From the NCBI GenBank assembly GCA_018340805.1, contig JACMZG010001913.1, positions 13,253,822 through 13,317,821 on the forward strand: 64,000 bases of DNA, in the 5' to 3' direction. The notes below the pieces were generated by a model. It was given only the letters and a program-made list of their open reading frames with translations, made no database searches and was not told the origin of the DNA. This DNA comes from Microvelia longipes (Eukaryota > Arthropoda > Insecta > Hemiptera > Veliidae). This document shows, piece after piece, positions 37,131-49,115 of this stretch (position 1 is its first letter; the number at the start of each line of letters is the position of its first letter). The position numbers were made by a program, and so were the translations under genes.

Positions 37131-37912
37131 CAAATCTTCCAACAATTAAAATACAGCCAAATTGAACACTATTCAATGACAGCAGAGGTATTGAAAACAA
37201 TCGTGGAATCTTCCAAGAGGAGATAGGAGTGGTCAGGAGCCGATATTCTCATTCTGACCTGAATTTGGCTCCCCAGATTAGAATTCACAATAACAATATC
37301 GACGATGTAATCGCTTTCTACTCTGCTCTCTCTCGATGATTGACGATGATGATGATTCAACAAAACATATCAGCACGCAACGACAAATGCTTTGGTAACC
37401 GACTTGTCCAGGAAGCGAAATAAGCTCGTCAACGGCACAACTGGTACGTTGAATGCGCTAAATTCGTTCGGAATCGAAATCAGTCATTGTGCGGGATGTC
37501 AGCCTCAGCAGTTGAATTCGGCGACTATACAATGCTCGATGATCCTGTATTACCGTCATGTCATTCAGAATGCAACGAGGAGCTTATCAGCATGATGTCG
37601 GGATATGATTACCGCGCTCATGTCACATGGTTGCAATCATGTATCGGTACGCTCGCTCGGAGATGTATTTTCCGATGAGACTAGTTCAGTCAATTTATTC
37701 AGTTTAAATGCGATGCGATGCAAAGGTACCAACAATGAATGGCAGAAAGAGGAAAGCTCCGTACAAATTTTCAGGTCTATTGGCTTAACATTTTGGTAAG
37801 GATGGAGGCGGGTTTTAAGCTCAACGGGGAGTGGACACTGTAGTCCCGAGCCTTCGTCATCGTAGTGGTTACACTTTATCACATGGATATTTGAATCGAT
37901 TGACTGCCTCAA
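37131..37912. other. Coding-like block of mixed composition, unrecognised
   Basis: Less AT-biased than what follows, with several overlapping frames of 60-90 codons in both directions but no long uninterrupted one. One frame includes CHSECNEELISMMSGYDYR. I do not recognise a family; it may be a decayed coding region continuous with the CpG-rich block to its left. Confidence 0.3.
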
Positions 37913-40900
37913 ATGATTGTCAAATCATACGACAGCAACGATGCTGGACTGTCATGGACAATAAAACCCCGTTGACCATTGTTTTACCAGTTTCAAAGCA
38001 TGCCGGCACAGGAAGCAGATCAATGATCAATGGATGAACAGGGGTCTAGCCCATCGTATGTACTGGACAATAGAGGATCAGGAAAATGATATTAATGGAA
38101 TTAATAATAATAATTTATGTGTAATGATTACTGCTATTTTGTTATTTATTTTGGTTAAAAACAATAAAGTTGGAGAATTATGCTTATCTTTTGTCTTACT
38201 CTTATTAATAATGTTTTTTTTTAAGTAATTGTAATAAAAGCTAAATGTTGTATTAAGTAGAAAAGATGCTATTACTATAGGTCTAATTAAATAGGTAATA
38301 CTAGTTGTGTATTAAATAGGTATAAATAAATATTTAAATTATCATTAATAAATGTACTTGATCATCATGTATACAGTAGCAAGGTAGATGCATGCAGTTT
38401 AAATGAATGCAATATATACATTTTTAATTAACCAAATGTGTTCATCTACTTCAATTGATTGATGTAGTAAAATCGTTATAGGCACTGTTCATTTTTTCAT
38501 TTATCTATTTTCCATATGATGAATAATTTTCAACCGATGAATAAATCTCGCTACTTTCATTGACGATGAAAAGCCGTTGAAGAAGCATTGAGGGCTGCAA
38601 CCTATACCGAGATGGAGAAAAGTAGAACTTCATTCTCAAATCTGTATGAGAGATTGAAAGTGATGCTTGACTTTCTTGTCATTCAACGGCATGGACGATG
38701 GTCAAAAAAAGAAAATTGACCATATGAGAAATTTCGTGAGGATAGCAAGCAATGAGGTTTTATTTTATTATTTTTAATTTATTCCATTATATATGTATTA
38801 GGAATTTCAATCAATAGTTACATATCATGGATATTAAAATGGCTTCCTTAAAGAGCATAGCCATTGTTTCTACGGCGTTTTGTCAAGTTGCAGAAAGTTT
38901 AAATTCGGAATTCCAAATATCGCATTGACAAGAGATAGAAATTATTCATTTCTGAAGAGGAATTCATCAAATTGAAACAGAAATTGGAACAGACATTCCA
39001 TTGAAAAAATCTTTTTTATATTGTGCGACGGACTTCACTTGTATGACAATACTGGTGACAATCAGTATTGCGTGCAGATGGTATGGTTAAAGTAACTTTT
39101 ATACAAGGTTACAAAAGAACAATGGAATCAAATTCTGTATGGAATTGATGGACGTTTCAATCTGTTATCCTTTTTAGAAAATTTGATGTCTATTGTTGTT
39201 ATTATTGTTATTGTAGTTTGATTGTCTTGGTAATTAAATTATTATTTTTTATTTCTTATTTATTTGTTACATCTTAATGTTTTTAGTAAAGAAAAATAAA
39301 TCCAACTTTTTATTAAATAATAAATTTCAATCATTTGTACAATAATTGTTTTCACACATTCATCATCATCGATCCATAGGTTTATTTTTCATTGTCATAT
39401 CATCACTTCATTATCATCAGCATTCGTTATTTTCCTTAAGTCATTCGTGTTTCTTGGTCTTCACTTTGATACAGCTGTCTCTAGATGGAAGCTTAGTGTT
39501 TCAAAACTTCATCAATTATCCTAGTTGCGTATTCTTTTGATATAAATATAATATTGTGTTTCCTCTGTAATTTATGATTGTAAAGCATTTTTCATCAGAT
39601 ATTGTTTTGTTTATAGTTCAAAAAGTATAAATAGACCGAATAAGTCACTTTTTATTGTCGTTTATGTCGTTGTAATTTAATTATAAAGGGTTATACTATG
39701 GAAAATTTTAGATGTCTCATTTACTTATAAGCCAAAACTGTGTATTAAAAGTATCAAGATTATTACAATAATCATATTTCCAATGGAAAATGAGGTAATG
39801 GATGTAAAAGCCATTAGAAGGAAAATTTTCTTCAAGATAATTGTCTAAAATACAATCAGTACGCGTGACCGCTTCTTGGATTCGGTATCTACGAAATTGG
39901 CTGAAAATCCAACTGTTTTTATGAACCACGAAATATTTCCAGGTCTCAGATTATTACAAGAAGTACTCTCAGACGAATATATTATTGGTTCAGATGTGTC
40001 AGTGTTTGTTGCCTTCTTGGGAAGACATATATCTGAGTATTAGCACTCGGTTGAAGGATTTATATGTTTAGATTGATTATGTAGAATTTATTAAGTTATG
40101 TAATGGAAGTGTATAGTTAAAATGTATTAAAATTTCTTATTATTGTCTTGGTTTTTATATAAATTTGTGAGATAATGCATGCCGGTGCAATACAGATGAT
40201 TTTTAGATCGATTATTATGTTTAAGCTAACTTGTTATATAAACAGAAGTTATATTCATTTTTTCATATTTTGCAATAATGATTATAAATATGGAAGATTT
40301 GATATGGAAGATTTTGAAAGTAAAATGACTTGGGATGAAGAGAATAGATAAATTTATCAAACCAACAACACGCAAACATGATCGAGGAATACAAAACAAT
40401 CAACAACTCCATGAAGTTCATTCATCTAACCGTTCTCGCAATAATATGGATAATATTAAGCGACTGTCTAGATTTTTAGTTTCAGAAGATTATAAAAGCA
40501 ATTCCAGAACATATTTCATCCGCAAGAGTTTGAACGACTAAGTGATGGGAATTATGAGATTAGGTACTTTATTGGAAAGGATATTGATAAGGGGAATTCA
40601 TGGTTGCTTTTGAATCAAGTAAGAAAATAATTAATTAAATTTATTATTATTTTTGTTAATTTTTGCAGGTAAACTGTTAGAAATGCTATTGCAAGAACGA
40701 AAAAAACGAAGGAGCGCAATTTCCTTAATCGGTGGGAACACCTCAAATGTCTCAAAAATATGTTGATGGGTCGGCACTGGCGCTTAAACTTAAATGCCTA
40801 CACTTTAGTGAGCCAAAACGACTGATATTGCTACGCAAGGTCTTGACGAAAACCCTTACAATCAGAGGGAACTTTCTACAACAAAACTATTTAACTGAAA

Positions 40901-42239
40901 ATAGTTCAGTGCTTTGCTAATGTTAAAGGATGTTGATTCTACATCGCGATGGAGAATTGGATATCTAACGTAATAATTTGAATTAAAACACTTTAAATAT
41001 TTTTATTTTAGTTTGTCGTTTTCACATCTTGCAATGAGAAGACTAAATATGACGGATTAGTGGACATGATTTGTGTTTTTAGTGTAAATAATATTTAATG
41101 TTTTATTATCTTTTTTTTTGTATTTGTCATAAAATTTAGGACATTGAATTAATTCTCATATTTCAATTTTTTTCTTTACATTTCTGACAACAATATTTCA
41201 CTTTCCTTACAAAATAATTTTTTCAAAAAAAGTTTATCGTCAAAACATGGGAGGACAGTGCTTGTTACCATTATGTCCCAATTTTATATAAATTTTTAAT
41301 ACCATTGGTCTTTATTTATTTTTCTTTATTTTTCCAATTTTCAAAATATTCTAATATAACATATTTTTCTTTAATTTTCAGAAAAAATTTTTCAAAAATA
41401 TTTAAAATTTTTCATTTCACACCCATGTCATCTTTTTGCGCCACGTCACTGTCACCTTTCTGAATTGTTCGTCTCCACACCCTTCTTCGTTCCGAGAAAA
41501 ACCCAAAAACATATCTTTCCACGTTTCCAATAGCAACGCTCCATTTTTCATTACAAAGTCAAATTAAATTCCCCATTTACATTACAAAATAATTTCTCTA
41601 AAGTATATGGCAAGTAACTTTAAAAAAGGTGAGGACATAGGACAAGAACTTGGAACCCTATTCGTCACCAATATTTCGCAAAAATTTGAAAAAATTCATT
41701 AATTCGAATAATTTTCTCATTTTTCAAAAAAAAATTTCAAATATCGAAAATTTTTTATTTTTCAGAAAATTCGAAATGAGTCGTTTTTGTATGAGTCCAT
41801 TATCTTTGTTCCAAACCCTTCAACCTAGGATGATCAATCGATGAATCATGTCCTTTGTTCTCCCCGAACGATGATCATCGTGGTTCTTTGTCAAAATAAT
41901 GATGAGTCATAAAAATAGTTTCTACATCATTATTTAATAAATTTAGCTACTTTACTATGTAAGTAATTTATAAGCCGAATTAATATTTCTTACTGTCAAG
42001 TGCGCTGACTATCTACCTACTTAGTTGATCCGAGTAAATGACGATAATCATCCAAAAGTATCTATTGTCCCAATAAAAAGAAGAAGTATAAAGAAAACAA
42101 ACAAGTAAAAAAAGTAAGAAACATTCAAAGAAAGTGTCTGTAAGAAAAACAATCAAAGAAAATGCTTGTGGAGAATAAGAAAAACGTGAATATGTTTAAA
42201 AACTGGCAAAATTGACTGGAAAGAAGCTGAAATTGAAAC
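37913..42239. other. AT-rich stretch with scattered coding-like pieces
   Basis: Short coding-like pieces occur at 38,540-39,180 and 40,280-40,920. In the latter, a segment ending near 40,618 is followed by gtaagaaaataatt and, 50 bp later, tttttgcag (ending near 40,669), an intron-like arrangement. None is long or recognisable. 41,000-42,230 is AT-rich and leads straight into the Maverick-type cluster, so parts could be decayed upstream portions of it. Confidence 0.35.
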
Positions 42240-42623
42240 ATGGAAGATGGATATCAATATAAACAAATGTCGGATAATAGTATTTATATTACAAAAATGA
42301 AATTAGAACGCAGTATTCCGTTTTTTACTACATTAATCAAATCGCCAAAATCATCAAGAATGGCAATTTTACAATCATTTCCAACATTTGTAGTTGATGA
42401 TTTACTTGAAATTATTATAAATATTGTTCGCGGAAATATAAATGTGAGTCATAGTAGAAAGGAAACATTGAAGCACCATAAAAAGTCGTTACTAACACTT
42501 TTAAATGCAAGAAATAAAAGAGCAATGAGATTTTATTTCATGAATAAACAAGAAGGTGGATTTATAGCTGCATTATTACCAATTGCATTAGCTGCATTAG
42601 GATTGACTCATTTCGGTAAATAA
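42240..42623 (+). CDS. pX-like (adenovirus core protein X-related) small protein
   Basis: A 127-codon intact frame with ATG at 42,240. The middle contains INIVRGNINVSHSRKETLKH followed by basic HKKSLL and ARNKRAMR. The C-terminus is GGFIAALLPIALAALG, a Gly-Gly then hydrophobic helix ending FGK. The order NxxRGN, basic HKK segment, then GGF plus hydrophobic tail is what I recognise from pX-like proteins beside Maverick/adintovirus integrases, where they are thought to be virion-core or membrane-active proteins cleaved after GG. GG is at about residues 106-107. The next ORF starts 7 bp after the stop. Family recognition is by pattern, not by a search; the function is inferred. Confidence 0.65.
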   Translation: MEDGYQYKQMSDNSIYITKMKLERSIPFFTTLIKSPKSSRMAILQSFPTFVVDDLLEIIINIVRGNINVSHSRKETLKHHKKSLLTLLNARNKRAMRFYFMNKQEGGFIAALLPIALAALGLTHFGK

Positions 42624-42630
42624 ATAAACA

Positions 42631-42867
42631 ATGGGCGGTTTACAGTCATTACCTAATTTTGACTTGAAATTATCATCGAATTGTTGTAATGGGAAAACTA
42701 AAGACAGTGTGGACAACTCCGAAAAACCCGGAAAGTTTTCGCGGAGTGGAAAATTGATGAAAGCAGCTCAAAAATCAAGAAAAAAAGACCAAGAAATGGT
42801 TATCGAGCCAGTTAGCGTACAGTCTGAACAAGCCGATGTTGAAAAGATTTCCAACAAGAGCATATAA
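42631..42867 (+). CDS. Small Lys/Ser-rich ORF of unknown function
   Basis: A 78-codon frame starting MGGLQSLPNFDLKLSSNCC, with a Lys-rich centre (KLMKAAQKSRKKDQE) and an acidic tail. No domain is recognised. It overlaps the recognisable start of the integrase by 32 bp in another frame. It could be an independent small gene, or the N-terminal part of the integrase separated by a frameshift near 42,840-42,860; the sequence does not decide. The MG start would allow N-myristoylation, which is only a suggestion. Confidence 0.45.
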   Translation: MGGLQSLPNFDLKLSSNCCNGKTKDSVDNSEKPGKFSRSGKLMKAAQKSRKKDQEMVIEPVSVQSEQADVEKISNKSI

Positions 42868-43747
42868 AACATATGGTATTAACGATTTATGGCAAATGGA
42901 TTTGATGGAAATGATCCCATATTCGAAAATAAATAAAGGATACAAGTATATTTTGACTTGTATAGATGTATTCAGTAGATTTGCAAGAGCTGTTGCTGTA
43001 AAATCAAAATCTGCTAATGATATGGAACCTGCGGTGAAATCAATGTTTAAAGTAGAACATCCAGATAATTTACAAACTGATTTGGGTAAGGAGTTTTATA
43101 ATTCCAAAGTTCAAAATCTAATTAAACATTTGAAAATCAACCATTATTCTGTACTTTCTCAATTCAAGCAGCACATGTTGAGAGATTTAATCGAACATTA
43201 CGTGATGCATTAAAGAAATACTTTGTACATGTTGGTAATAAAACTTGGATAAATGTTTACCGAAACTTATTCATAGTTATAATCATTCAAGTCATAAGGG
43301 ATTAAATGGTGCAAGACCGGTAGATGTATCTACAAATAATCAATTGAAACTATGGTTATCGAGACAAATGATGGAAAGCAATCATGAAACCTAAATATAA
43401 AGTCGGTGATCATGTTAGAATATCGAAATATCATCATCTCCATTTATCAAGAATTTCAATAGTAATTGGAGTGATGAAGTGTTTCAAATTTCGAAAATAA
43501 ATACCAAACAAAATCCTGTCATGTATGTTATTAAAGACTATGAAGATAATATAGTACAAGGAAAATTCTATGAACAGAATTACAGGTCATTCCTAAACCT
43601 GAAATCTTCAGAATAGAAAAGATTATAAAGTCAAAGGGTGTTAAAGAGAATAAACAATTGTATGTAAAATGGCATGGATATGAAAAACCTAGTTGGATAT
43701 TTGCTTCACAGTTAGTTAATCAGAAATCAGATAATGAAAACGAATAA
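42836..43747 (+). pseudogene. Maverick/Polinton-type DDE integrase with C-terminal chromodomain, frameshifted
   Basis: The first open part (42,836-43,213) has WQMDLMEM with the first catalytic Asp (residue 22) and ILTCIDVFSRFARAVAVKSK. It continues to QTDLGKEFYN with the second Asp (residue 82). The third catalytic residue, Glu in HVERFNR, is read at about 43,180 only in the next frame; its distance from the second Asp fits a D-x-about-35-E core. Further breaks fall near 43,255, 43,390-43,450 and 43,585. The last frame contains LYVKWHGYEKPSWIFASQL, a chromodomain signature, and stops at 43,745-43,747, overlapping the next ATG by 14 bp. The family integrates linear DNA elements. As assembled, no functional protein could be made; several breaks may be assembly errors. 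Confidence 0.8.
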
Positions 43748-44762
43748 TTTCTACATGATTTTACCGAGTAATAGTAGTCCACTTGTTCATCCGGAAAATA
43801 ACGCTAGTGAATTCATGGTTGAACTTCAAAATCCGATTTATTTGGATGGTCAGTGGGAAGTGGCCATGATGGATTTTACTTTTGTATATGCAGCCTTTCC
43901 ACTATATAGTAAGACCAAAATTGATTACTTGAAAAAGGTTGATGTAACACACAATTTAACTATTATAAAAAGTAATAAAGACAAAATGATTAGCGTCAAA
44001 ATCCTATTCTTTCAATATCTGATAGAATACACCTAAACTTTGCTTCTCGTTACGACTTTGAAGTTACATTTGAAAGTGTAAAAATCGCACAAAATTTTGG
44101 ATTTCCTTTGATAAAATAAAGTAAAGGCTGGTAGTCTGAAAACGTTTTGCCTATCGTTTAAAGAAGACAAGTCAGTAGAATTAGTAAAGATTGATATATT
44201 TTATACTGAAATAAAGTCGAAAACCTTTCAATTTAAAGATGATTTATACATAACAGATGTGAAACAATTAGCTACTTATATGGGAGCAAATTGTTCTGAA
44301 ATATTTCATTTATTAATTCTTGGTGAAGGTAATAATTTTCAATTCGTACCGCAAATTGATGTTGCAGGTGTTAAATTTGATAAACTTTTGACAAGAACAT
44401 TGGGATTAGAAAAACAAGAGTATCTTTGTAAAGGTTTGAACCTTGAAGAGCGAATAAATGGAATTTCCAAACCGAAAATAATAAAGTATCATCAGCAACT
44501 GTTCATTTACAGTAGTTTGGTTGAACCTGTAATTGTCGGAGATGTTAATGTTCCACTCTTAAAGTCGGTATGGTTAGAGAAACATGAAGATGGTGATGTA
44601 GTTCAATTAATCGTTGATAATCCCATGTATTTACCGATTGCAACAACATGTATAAACAATATAGAAGTTAATATTCGTGATGATAGTGGAAAATTAATCA
44701 ACTTTGCGAAAGATTCAAAAACACATTTAACATTACATTTTAGAAAAGTAACAGATGGCTAA
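43734..44762 (+). pseudogene. Putative Maverick/Polinton minor capsid-type protein, frameshifted
   Basis: The N-terminal part (43,734-44,036) has FYMILPSNSSP, ASEFMVELQNPI and LDGQWEVAMMDFTF. The C-terminal part (open from about 44,122) has LFIYSSLVEPVIVGDVNVPL, then NNIEVNIRDD and ends LTLHFRK. These blocks belong to a protein family found next to the integrase in Maverick-type elements. I infer that it is the single-jelly-roll minor capsid (penton-like) protein, but the capsid role is not provable here. At least two frame breaks (about 44,015-44,030 and 44,115) split it. The final stop overlaps the next gene's ATG by 8 bp (44,755-44,762). Confidence 0.65.
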
Positions 44763-45198
44763 TCCTGATATAATTTCATTGTATAGTCGTAGTCAAGCTG
44801 GTGGAGAATTACCATACTTTGTAGGAAAACAGTATGGTTCTGGATGGTTGAGAACAATAGGTAGATTTGCTTTGCCTATTCTTAAACGTATTGGTTCATT
44901 CGGTATGAAAACTGCTCAGGATGTATTATCAAATAATGCAAAAATTTTGCCGACATTGAAAGCGAATGCATTGGCCGAATTCGGAAATGTTGTTTCTTCA
45001 TTGCCTAGTGGAGTAAGTAGTATGATACCGAAAGTAGCAAACATGTTGCCAACTAGTATAAGCAGCAAATTGCCGAGTAGTTTGTTAAATGAACCAAAAA
45101 AAGCACATATCATCAAATACCATCTAGAACGTAACAAAATGAAGATCATTCCATATAAGCAAACGAATGAAAGGATCAATGGAACTTACTTTATTTAG
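44755..45198 (+). CDS. pVI-like protein of Maverick/Polinton type
   Basis: A 147-codon intact frame starting at ATG 44,755. Residues about 15-55 read GGELPYFVGKQYGSGWLRTI and then GRFALPILKRIGSFGMKTAQ, an amphipathic, glycine-rich basic segment. A Ser/Pro-rich middle and a basic, Lys/Arg-containing tail follow. The GGE...PYF.G..YGSG opening followed by an amphipathic helix is typical of the protein after the minor capsid gene in these elements and has been compared with adenovirus pVI, a membrane-lytic minor protein. That function is inferred by family only. It is the last recognisable gene of the island; AT-rich sequence follows. Confidence 0.6.
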   Translation: MANPDIISLYSRSQAGGELPYFVGKQYGSGWLRTIGRFALPILKRIGSFGMKTAQDVLSNNAKILPTLKANALAEFGNVVSSLPSGVSSMIPKVANMLPTSISSKLPSSLLNEPKKAHIIKYHLERNKMKIIPYKQTNERINGTYFI

Positions 45199-45946
45199 CT
45201 TATTTGTGTTTTAATAGGTCAAAATAATAATAAAATAAATTTAAAATAAATAAATTTAAAATACCACAACGTACTTATTTAAATTGTAGTAAACCATGGT
45301 ATCACCATAGCAACCGGCAAAATTTAACAATGACACAATAGACTTTTGAATGATTGATTTCATGGTAATTATCACTTTTTCGAAAACTTATTAGAAATCA
45401 AGTGAATTTTTAAGGAGTAAGAGATTTATGCGTCTTGATTTGATCCTGTCAAATTTTAACGGATCCATTTTTTTTTAGGATAATTTTTAATTTATTTTGT
45501 TACTGTTATTATAGAATTTGTTATTTTTAAACGTTTTTTAATGATGTTATATATTCTGATAATCTTTTGATTTCTAAGTAGCATAGTGAACGTTGCTGTT
45601 TCTTATTATTATGAATTTTTGGTCATTCTGGACAAATATCGCGTGTTTCTTTTTTTCTTTACAGACTGTTATGTGTTATGTGTTTGGACAGTTGCAGTTG
45701 ATGTTTAGTTGAAGAAACGAAAGTATAGTGAAGATGATATTTGATTATTTTAGATTCGAGAGGTATGTGCTGTGTATGTCTAAGGGAATTTTGATATTTT
45801 TATGAGTGATCTGAGTGCCTAAATTCAACTATCTATGTGAAACGGTACACTTAGGGCTAGAATGGAAGATGTCGAGAAAATGTCAAAATGACCCGGTCGT
45901 GATTGTTATCGGGCGTTTATGTTTAAGCCTTATACTTGTGATATGT
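45199..45946. other. AT-rich stretch, no gene seen
   Basis: No continuation of the Maverick cluster and no inverted-repeat terminus were recognised before the gap. Confidence 0.5.
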
Positions 45947-46031
45947 NNNNNNNNNNNNNNNNNNNNNNNNNNNNNNNNNNNNNNNNNNNNNNNNNNNNNN
46001 NNNNNNNNNNNNNNNNNNNNNNNNNNNNNNN
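45947..46031. other. Assembly gap (N)
   Basis: 85 unknown bases, followed by (TA)n at 46,050-46,105. Confidence 1.
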
Positions 46032-47014
46032 TATAATTTAAAATGATTGTAATATATATATTATTATATATATAATATATATATATATTATATATATATA
46101 AGAAATCGCTCTTTTTCATATTCTCTTTTTGCGATTTACTGTTTATAAAAGGTCATACTCATTTTCTGCTAAAAAGTCTCTAAAAGGTTCGGAAACAAAG
46201 ATTACGAGGATTAGCGTCACTAACCGTCGTCAGTTACGCTAATTAATATTATAGAAATAATATTAAATTTGTAATTACATGAATCTATTGGTTTCATCTC
46301 ATGTATAAAAACATCAATTAAGGAAAAGCGTTTGGGGCAACAACCGAGTTTCCTCAATCTAACTTAATGTTTTTCTTAATTTTCATTTACTTAAGTGATA
46401 ATAGGTCTTTTTTTCAAGTTATTCCAATAACATTTTCTATTAACTTTAGCTTTAAAATAATTTAATATTTTGACGCATCGATTTATTACTTAGAACTTAC
46501 GGAATTTTCTGATAAATTTATAAACTTTATTATTTTCTCACTAAAATTTGTATACAATTATTAGATTGTTTGGGTAACTAGGCTTAAAAATTCGTAACAT
46601 AAGATATACCCCTCCCTCAAACTTAGAGATAAATAATTTGCTTCCTCTGAGTAAATACCGCATATTCGGTTTTATACATAGTTTTCGTGCCTATATATTA
46701 GAACGAATTTTCCAAATACAATACAAAACACAATTAATTTGTAAAAAGCGGTAACCGGATAAAATGAACACCGAGTAAAATGTCCCCATATAAAAAGTAC
46801 ATTTTCTACATATATTTCTTGCGTTGTTAGATATAAGTGTTTTGGCTACGTAACAGTGTATGCGGGAACTACCCGAAGTGGATACACTTTGTATGCATAA
46901 TGGATGATTATAAAATTATCAAGATTTTTTTCTAAAGTTCTATCTTTAGTTGTAGTAATCTGATTTTGATAAAAAATCTCTCTCGTTTAGTAGGACATTT
47001 TATCAGTTTTAAAG
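46032..47014. other. AT-rich stretch, no gene seen
   Basis: After the TA tract the sequence is ordinary AT-rich DNA. No coding pattern was recognised. Confidence 0.45.
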
Positions 47015-47235
47015 CATTTCACTTTATGGTTTGCACAAGACCTACAGGGAACCACTTATTGCAAGAAAGCTGGAATTTGTGCGATTTTGAATATTTTGAG
47101 CGAGCACATTCATATGAAGGGCTCTACTCTGGATAGGCAGACTCTGCTTTTCTTTCATAATTTAAGGTATATTTTCAAGAAACTTTGGTTTGAAGTAGTA
47201 CAAAACGAGTCACATTTTTTTGGCATGGCTCTTGC
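47015..47235. mobile_element. Lone arm of the agtccaagagcc foldback family
   Basis: Matches the right arm at 8.57-8.79 kb: acaagacctacagggaacca, atatgaagggctctactctg, aagtagtacaaaacgagtca and ggcatggctctt. The opposite arm is absent. Confidence 0.7.
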
Positions 47236-47344
47236 CATAAGTTGTCAACTTATACTCTGGTTGTCGACAATATTAACTTACCTTTTCAGCCAAATTACTT
47301 AGTAAGTGCAGATAATGATGAGATTGGAGGCATAGCACGAATCT

Positions 47345-47525
47345 AATTTTTTTTCTGTGTACTTTTTTCCGTGCACTTTTTTTCGTGTACTTTTTTTCCA
47401 TTGCTTTTTTTTTCGTGTACTTTTTTCCTGTATTTTTTTCCGTTGTACTTTTTTCCTGTATTTTTTTTCGTGTGATATTTTCCCGTGTACTTTTGTTCCT
47501 GTATTTTTTCCCGTGTACTTTTTTC
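47345..47525. repeat. Tandem array, about 17-20 bp T-rich units
   Basis: About ten repeats of cgtgtactttttttcc with variable T-runs. It produces Lys-rich and Phe-rich frames on opposite strands that are artefacts. Confidence 0.85.
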
Positions 47526-48739
47526 CCGAATACCCATAGAACAGAGGGGACACGTTTTAATGAAAACGAATTCTTAGTAAGATTCGTTTTTTAAGAGATA
47601 AAATGATAGAATAATTAGAAAAGAGTAAAAAAAAATAATTAAAAGAATTAAAAGAAGTATACACCTGTTAAAATAAAACCTCTTTTTTGTTAATTTTTTA
47701 ATCCTTACTTTTTCCTATAAATAAAACAATATAGAACCTTTTTTTAATCATCATAGACTTATTGATAAATAACGAAGGCAAACAAATCTGGAATAAACAG
47801 ACAAAAACTCAATTTAGAAAAATACAAGAATGAAATGAAACAAAGACCCTCTTTCGTTAAAAAAATAATTAAAATTTGTAATAATTGCATTTGAAATAAA
47901 AGTTTAAATTTAATTATTTGTTGGAAACATAACAGAAGGTTAAAAAGAATAGAAAAAGAATAGTGATAAAGTAATAATAAGTATAATAATAATAATAAGT
48001 AATAATAAGTATAATAATAATAAGTATGATAATAATAATATAATAGTAAAAATAATATAATAATAAGTATAGTACAATAAGTGATAGTGATAAGTGATAA
48101 AATTTGATCAATTGATTATTTTAAAGGTCTTATAATCGATATTAATAACTAAAAGAGTAAATTTCTTGGATTTATATTCAAGATATAATTAAGATTAATA
48201 AAGACTGCCGTCCTGTTTATTACTTGTTTATTTATTAAATAATCACACTTGTTTTAAATATTCTATGAGGAAATTTTTATATCTTGGTCACTTTTAAAAA
48301 AGGGAACATGGTTTTCCGGGTTCTTATTTAATACAATTATTTTTACACAATTACCTTAAAATACTTTTTTAAGGGCAAAGTAAATAATGCATTGTACTAT
48401 GGAAGTACATTTTGACATTGAATTTCTTGCAACGCATTGCAATATACTTTTTTCCTACATATACGAATTAACTTTTGCTCCAGGTGGTGGTTTTACATAG
48501 GACTATAATAAGGTAGAGTTCTTATAACCCAAGAGCCGGACCTAAATAAAAGACATAGTCTGCATATCCAGAGGCGAGCTCTTCAAGTGGGCAGTTGTTT
48601 TCGATGTTTTTTAGGCTTGTGAGTTGAATGAGAGGGGTCTCTAGAGTCAATACAAGCATTTAAAAGGCAGGGTACCTGGGTTCGAATCCTGGTAGGGACA
48701 ATGATTTTTTTATCGTTTTTTTTTACATTATAAAATAAT
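47526..48739. other. AT-rich stretch with (TAA)-type repeats and a tRNA-like piece
   Basis: 47,970-48,085 is a degenerate taataataagtata repeat. 48,530-48,600 is a short foldback-family piece (aagagccggacct; tatccagag). 48,640-48,705 contains ggtacctgggttcgaatcct, a good B-box (ggttcgaatcc) in a tRNA-like tail. No matching 5' acceptor strand is visible, so it is probably a SINE relic. Confidence 0.5.
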
Positions 48740-49115
48740 TCTACAAAATAATTCTGGCGCGGTGGTCCGCATGTCAGGCGAATTTCCTTTGGAATAAGTG
48801 TTTCTCTGCACAAACAATGCATACCTTGCTTAAGGATCCGGTTTATGCTTTATAAATTAAGCAGTTACTCAATTATCACGCACTGATTGATAATTATTGA
48901 TAATAATCAATAATAATTAATTCAATTTAAATTGAAATTGAACTGTTCGCAATCTTTTTTCTGTATTTTTCAAAGGAAATGCGCCAAAACATTTAAAGAA
49001 ACCAACCATGTAACCAACTAACCATTAAAATAGTGCATGTGCACTGCCAAATGTAGAGGCATAGTTTTGTATAACTGACAGGATAATTATGCGCATTCTT
49101 CTTCAAAAAATATAG
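48740..49115. mobile_element. Single arm of the ctggcgcggtggtccgc foldback family
   Basis: Carries attctggcgcggtggtccgc, ggcgaatttcctttgga, gcagttactcaatta, caaaggaaatgcgcc and gaggcatagttttgtataac, collinear with the left arm at 21.7-22.05 kb. Confidence 0.75.

Larger units (their letters stand above)
42240..45198 (+). mobile_element. Maverick/Polinton (adintovirus-like) remnant
   Basis: Five consecutive same-strand coding blocks are packed with 7-bp spacing or 8-32-bp overlaps, an arrangement unlike host genes. In order they are pX-like, a small basic ORF, integrase plus chromodomain, putative minor capsid, and pVI-like. This set is the conserved neighbourhood of Maverick/Polinton elements. 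Not found in the window: DNA polymerase B, packaging ATPase, protease, major capsid protein, terminal inverted repeats. Hence it is a partial, decayed copy. Codon use is AT-rich like the surroundings, so base composition gives no sign of recent transfer. Confidence 0.75.

Noticed and set aside
47299..47594. Lys-rich and Phe-rich frames
   Set aside because: Opposite-strand translations of the T-rich cgtgtacttttttcc array.
48640..48705. tRNA gene
   Set aside because: Good B-box but no 5' acceptor strand or cloverleaf could be found; treated as a SINE relic.
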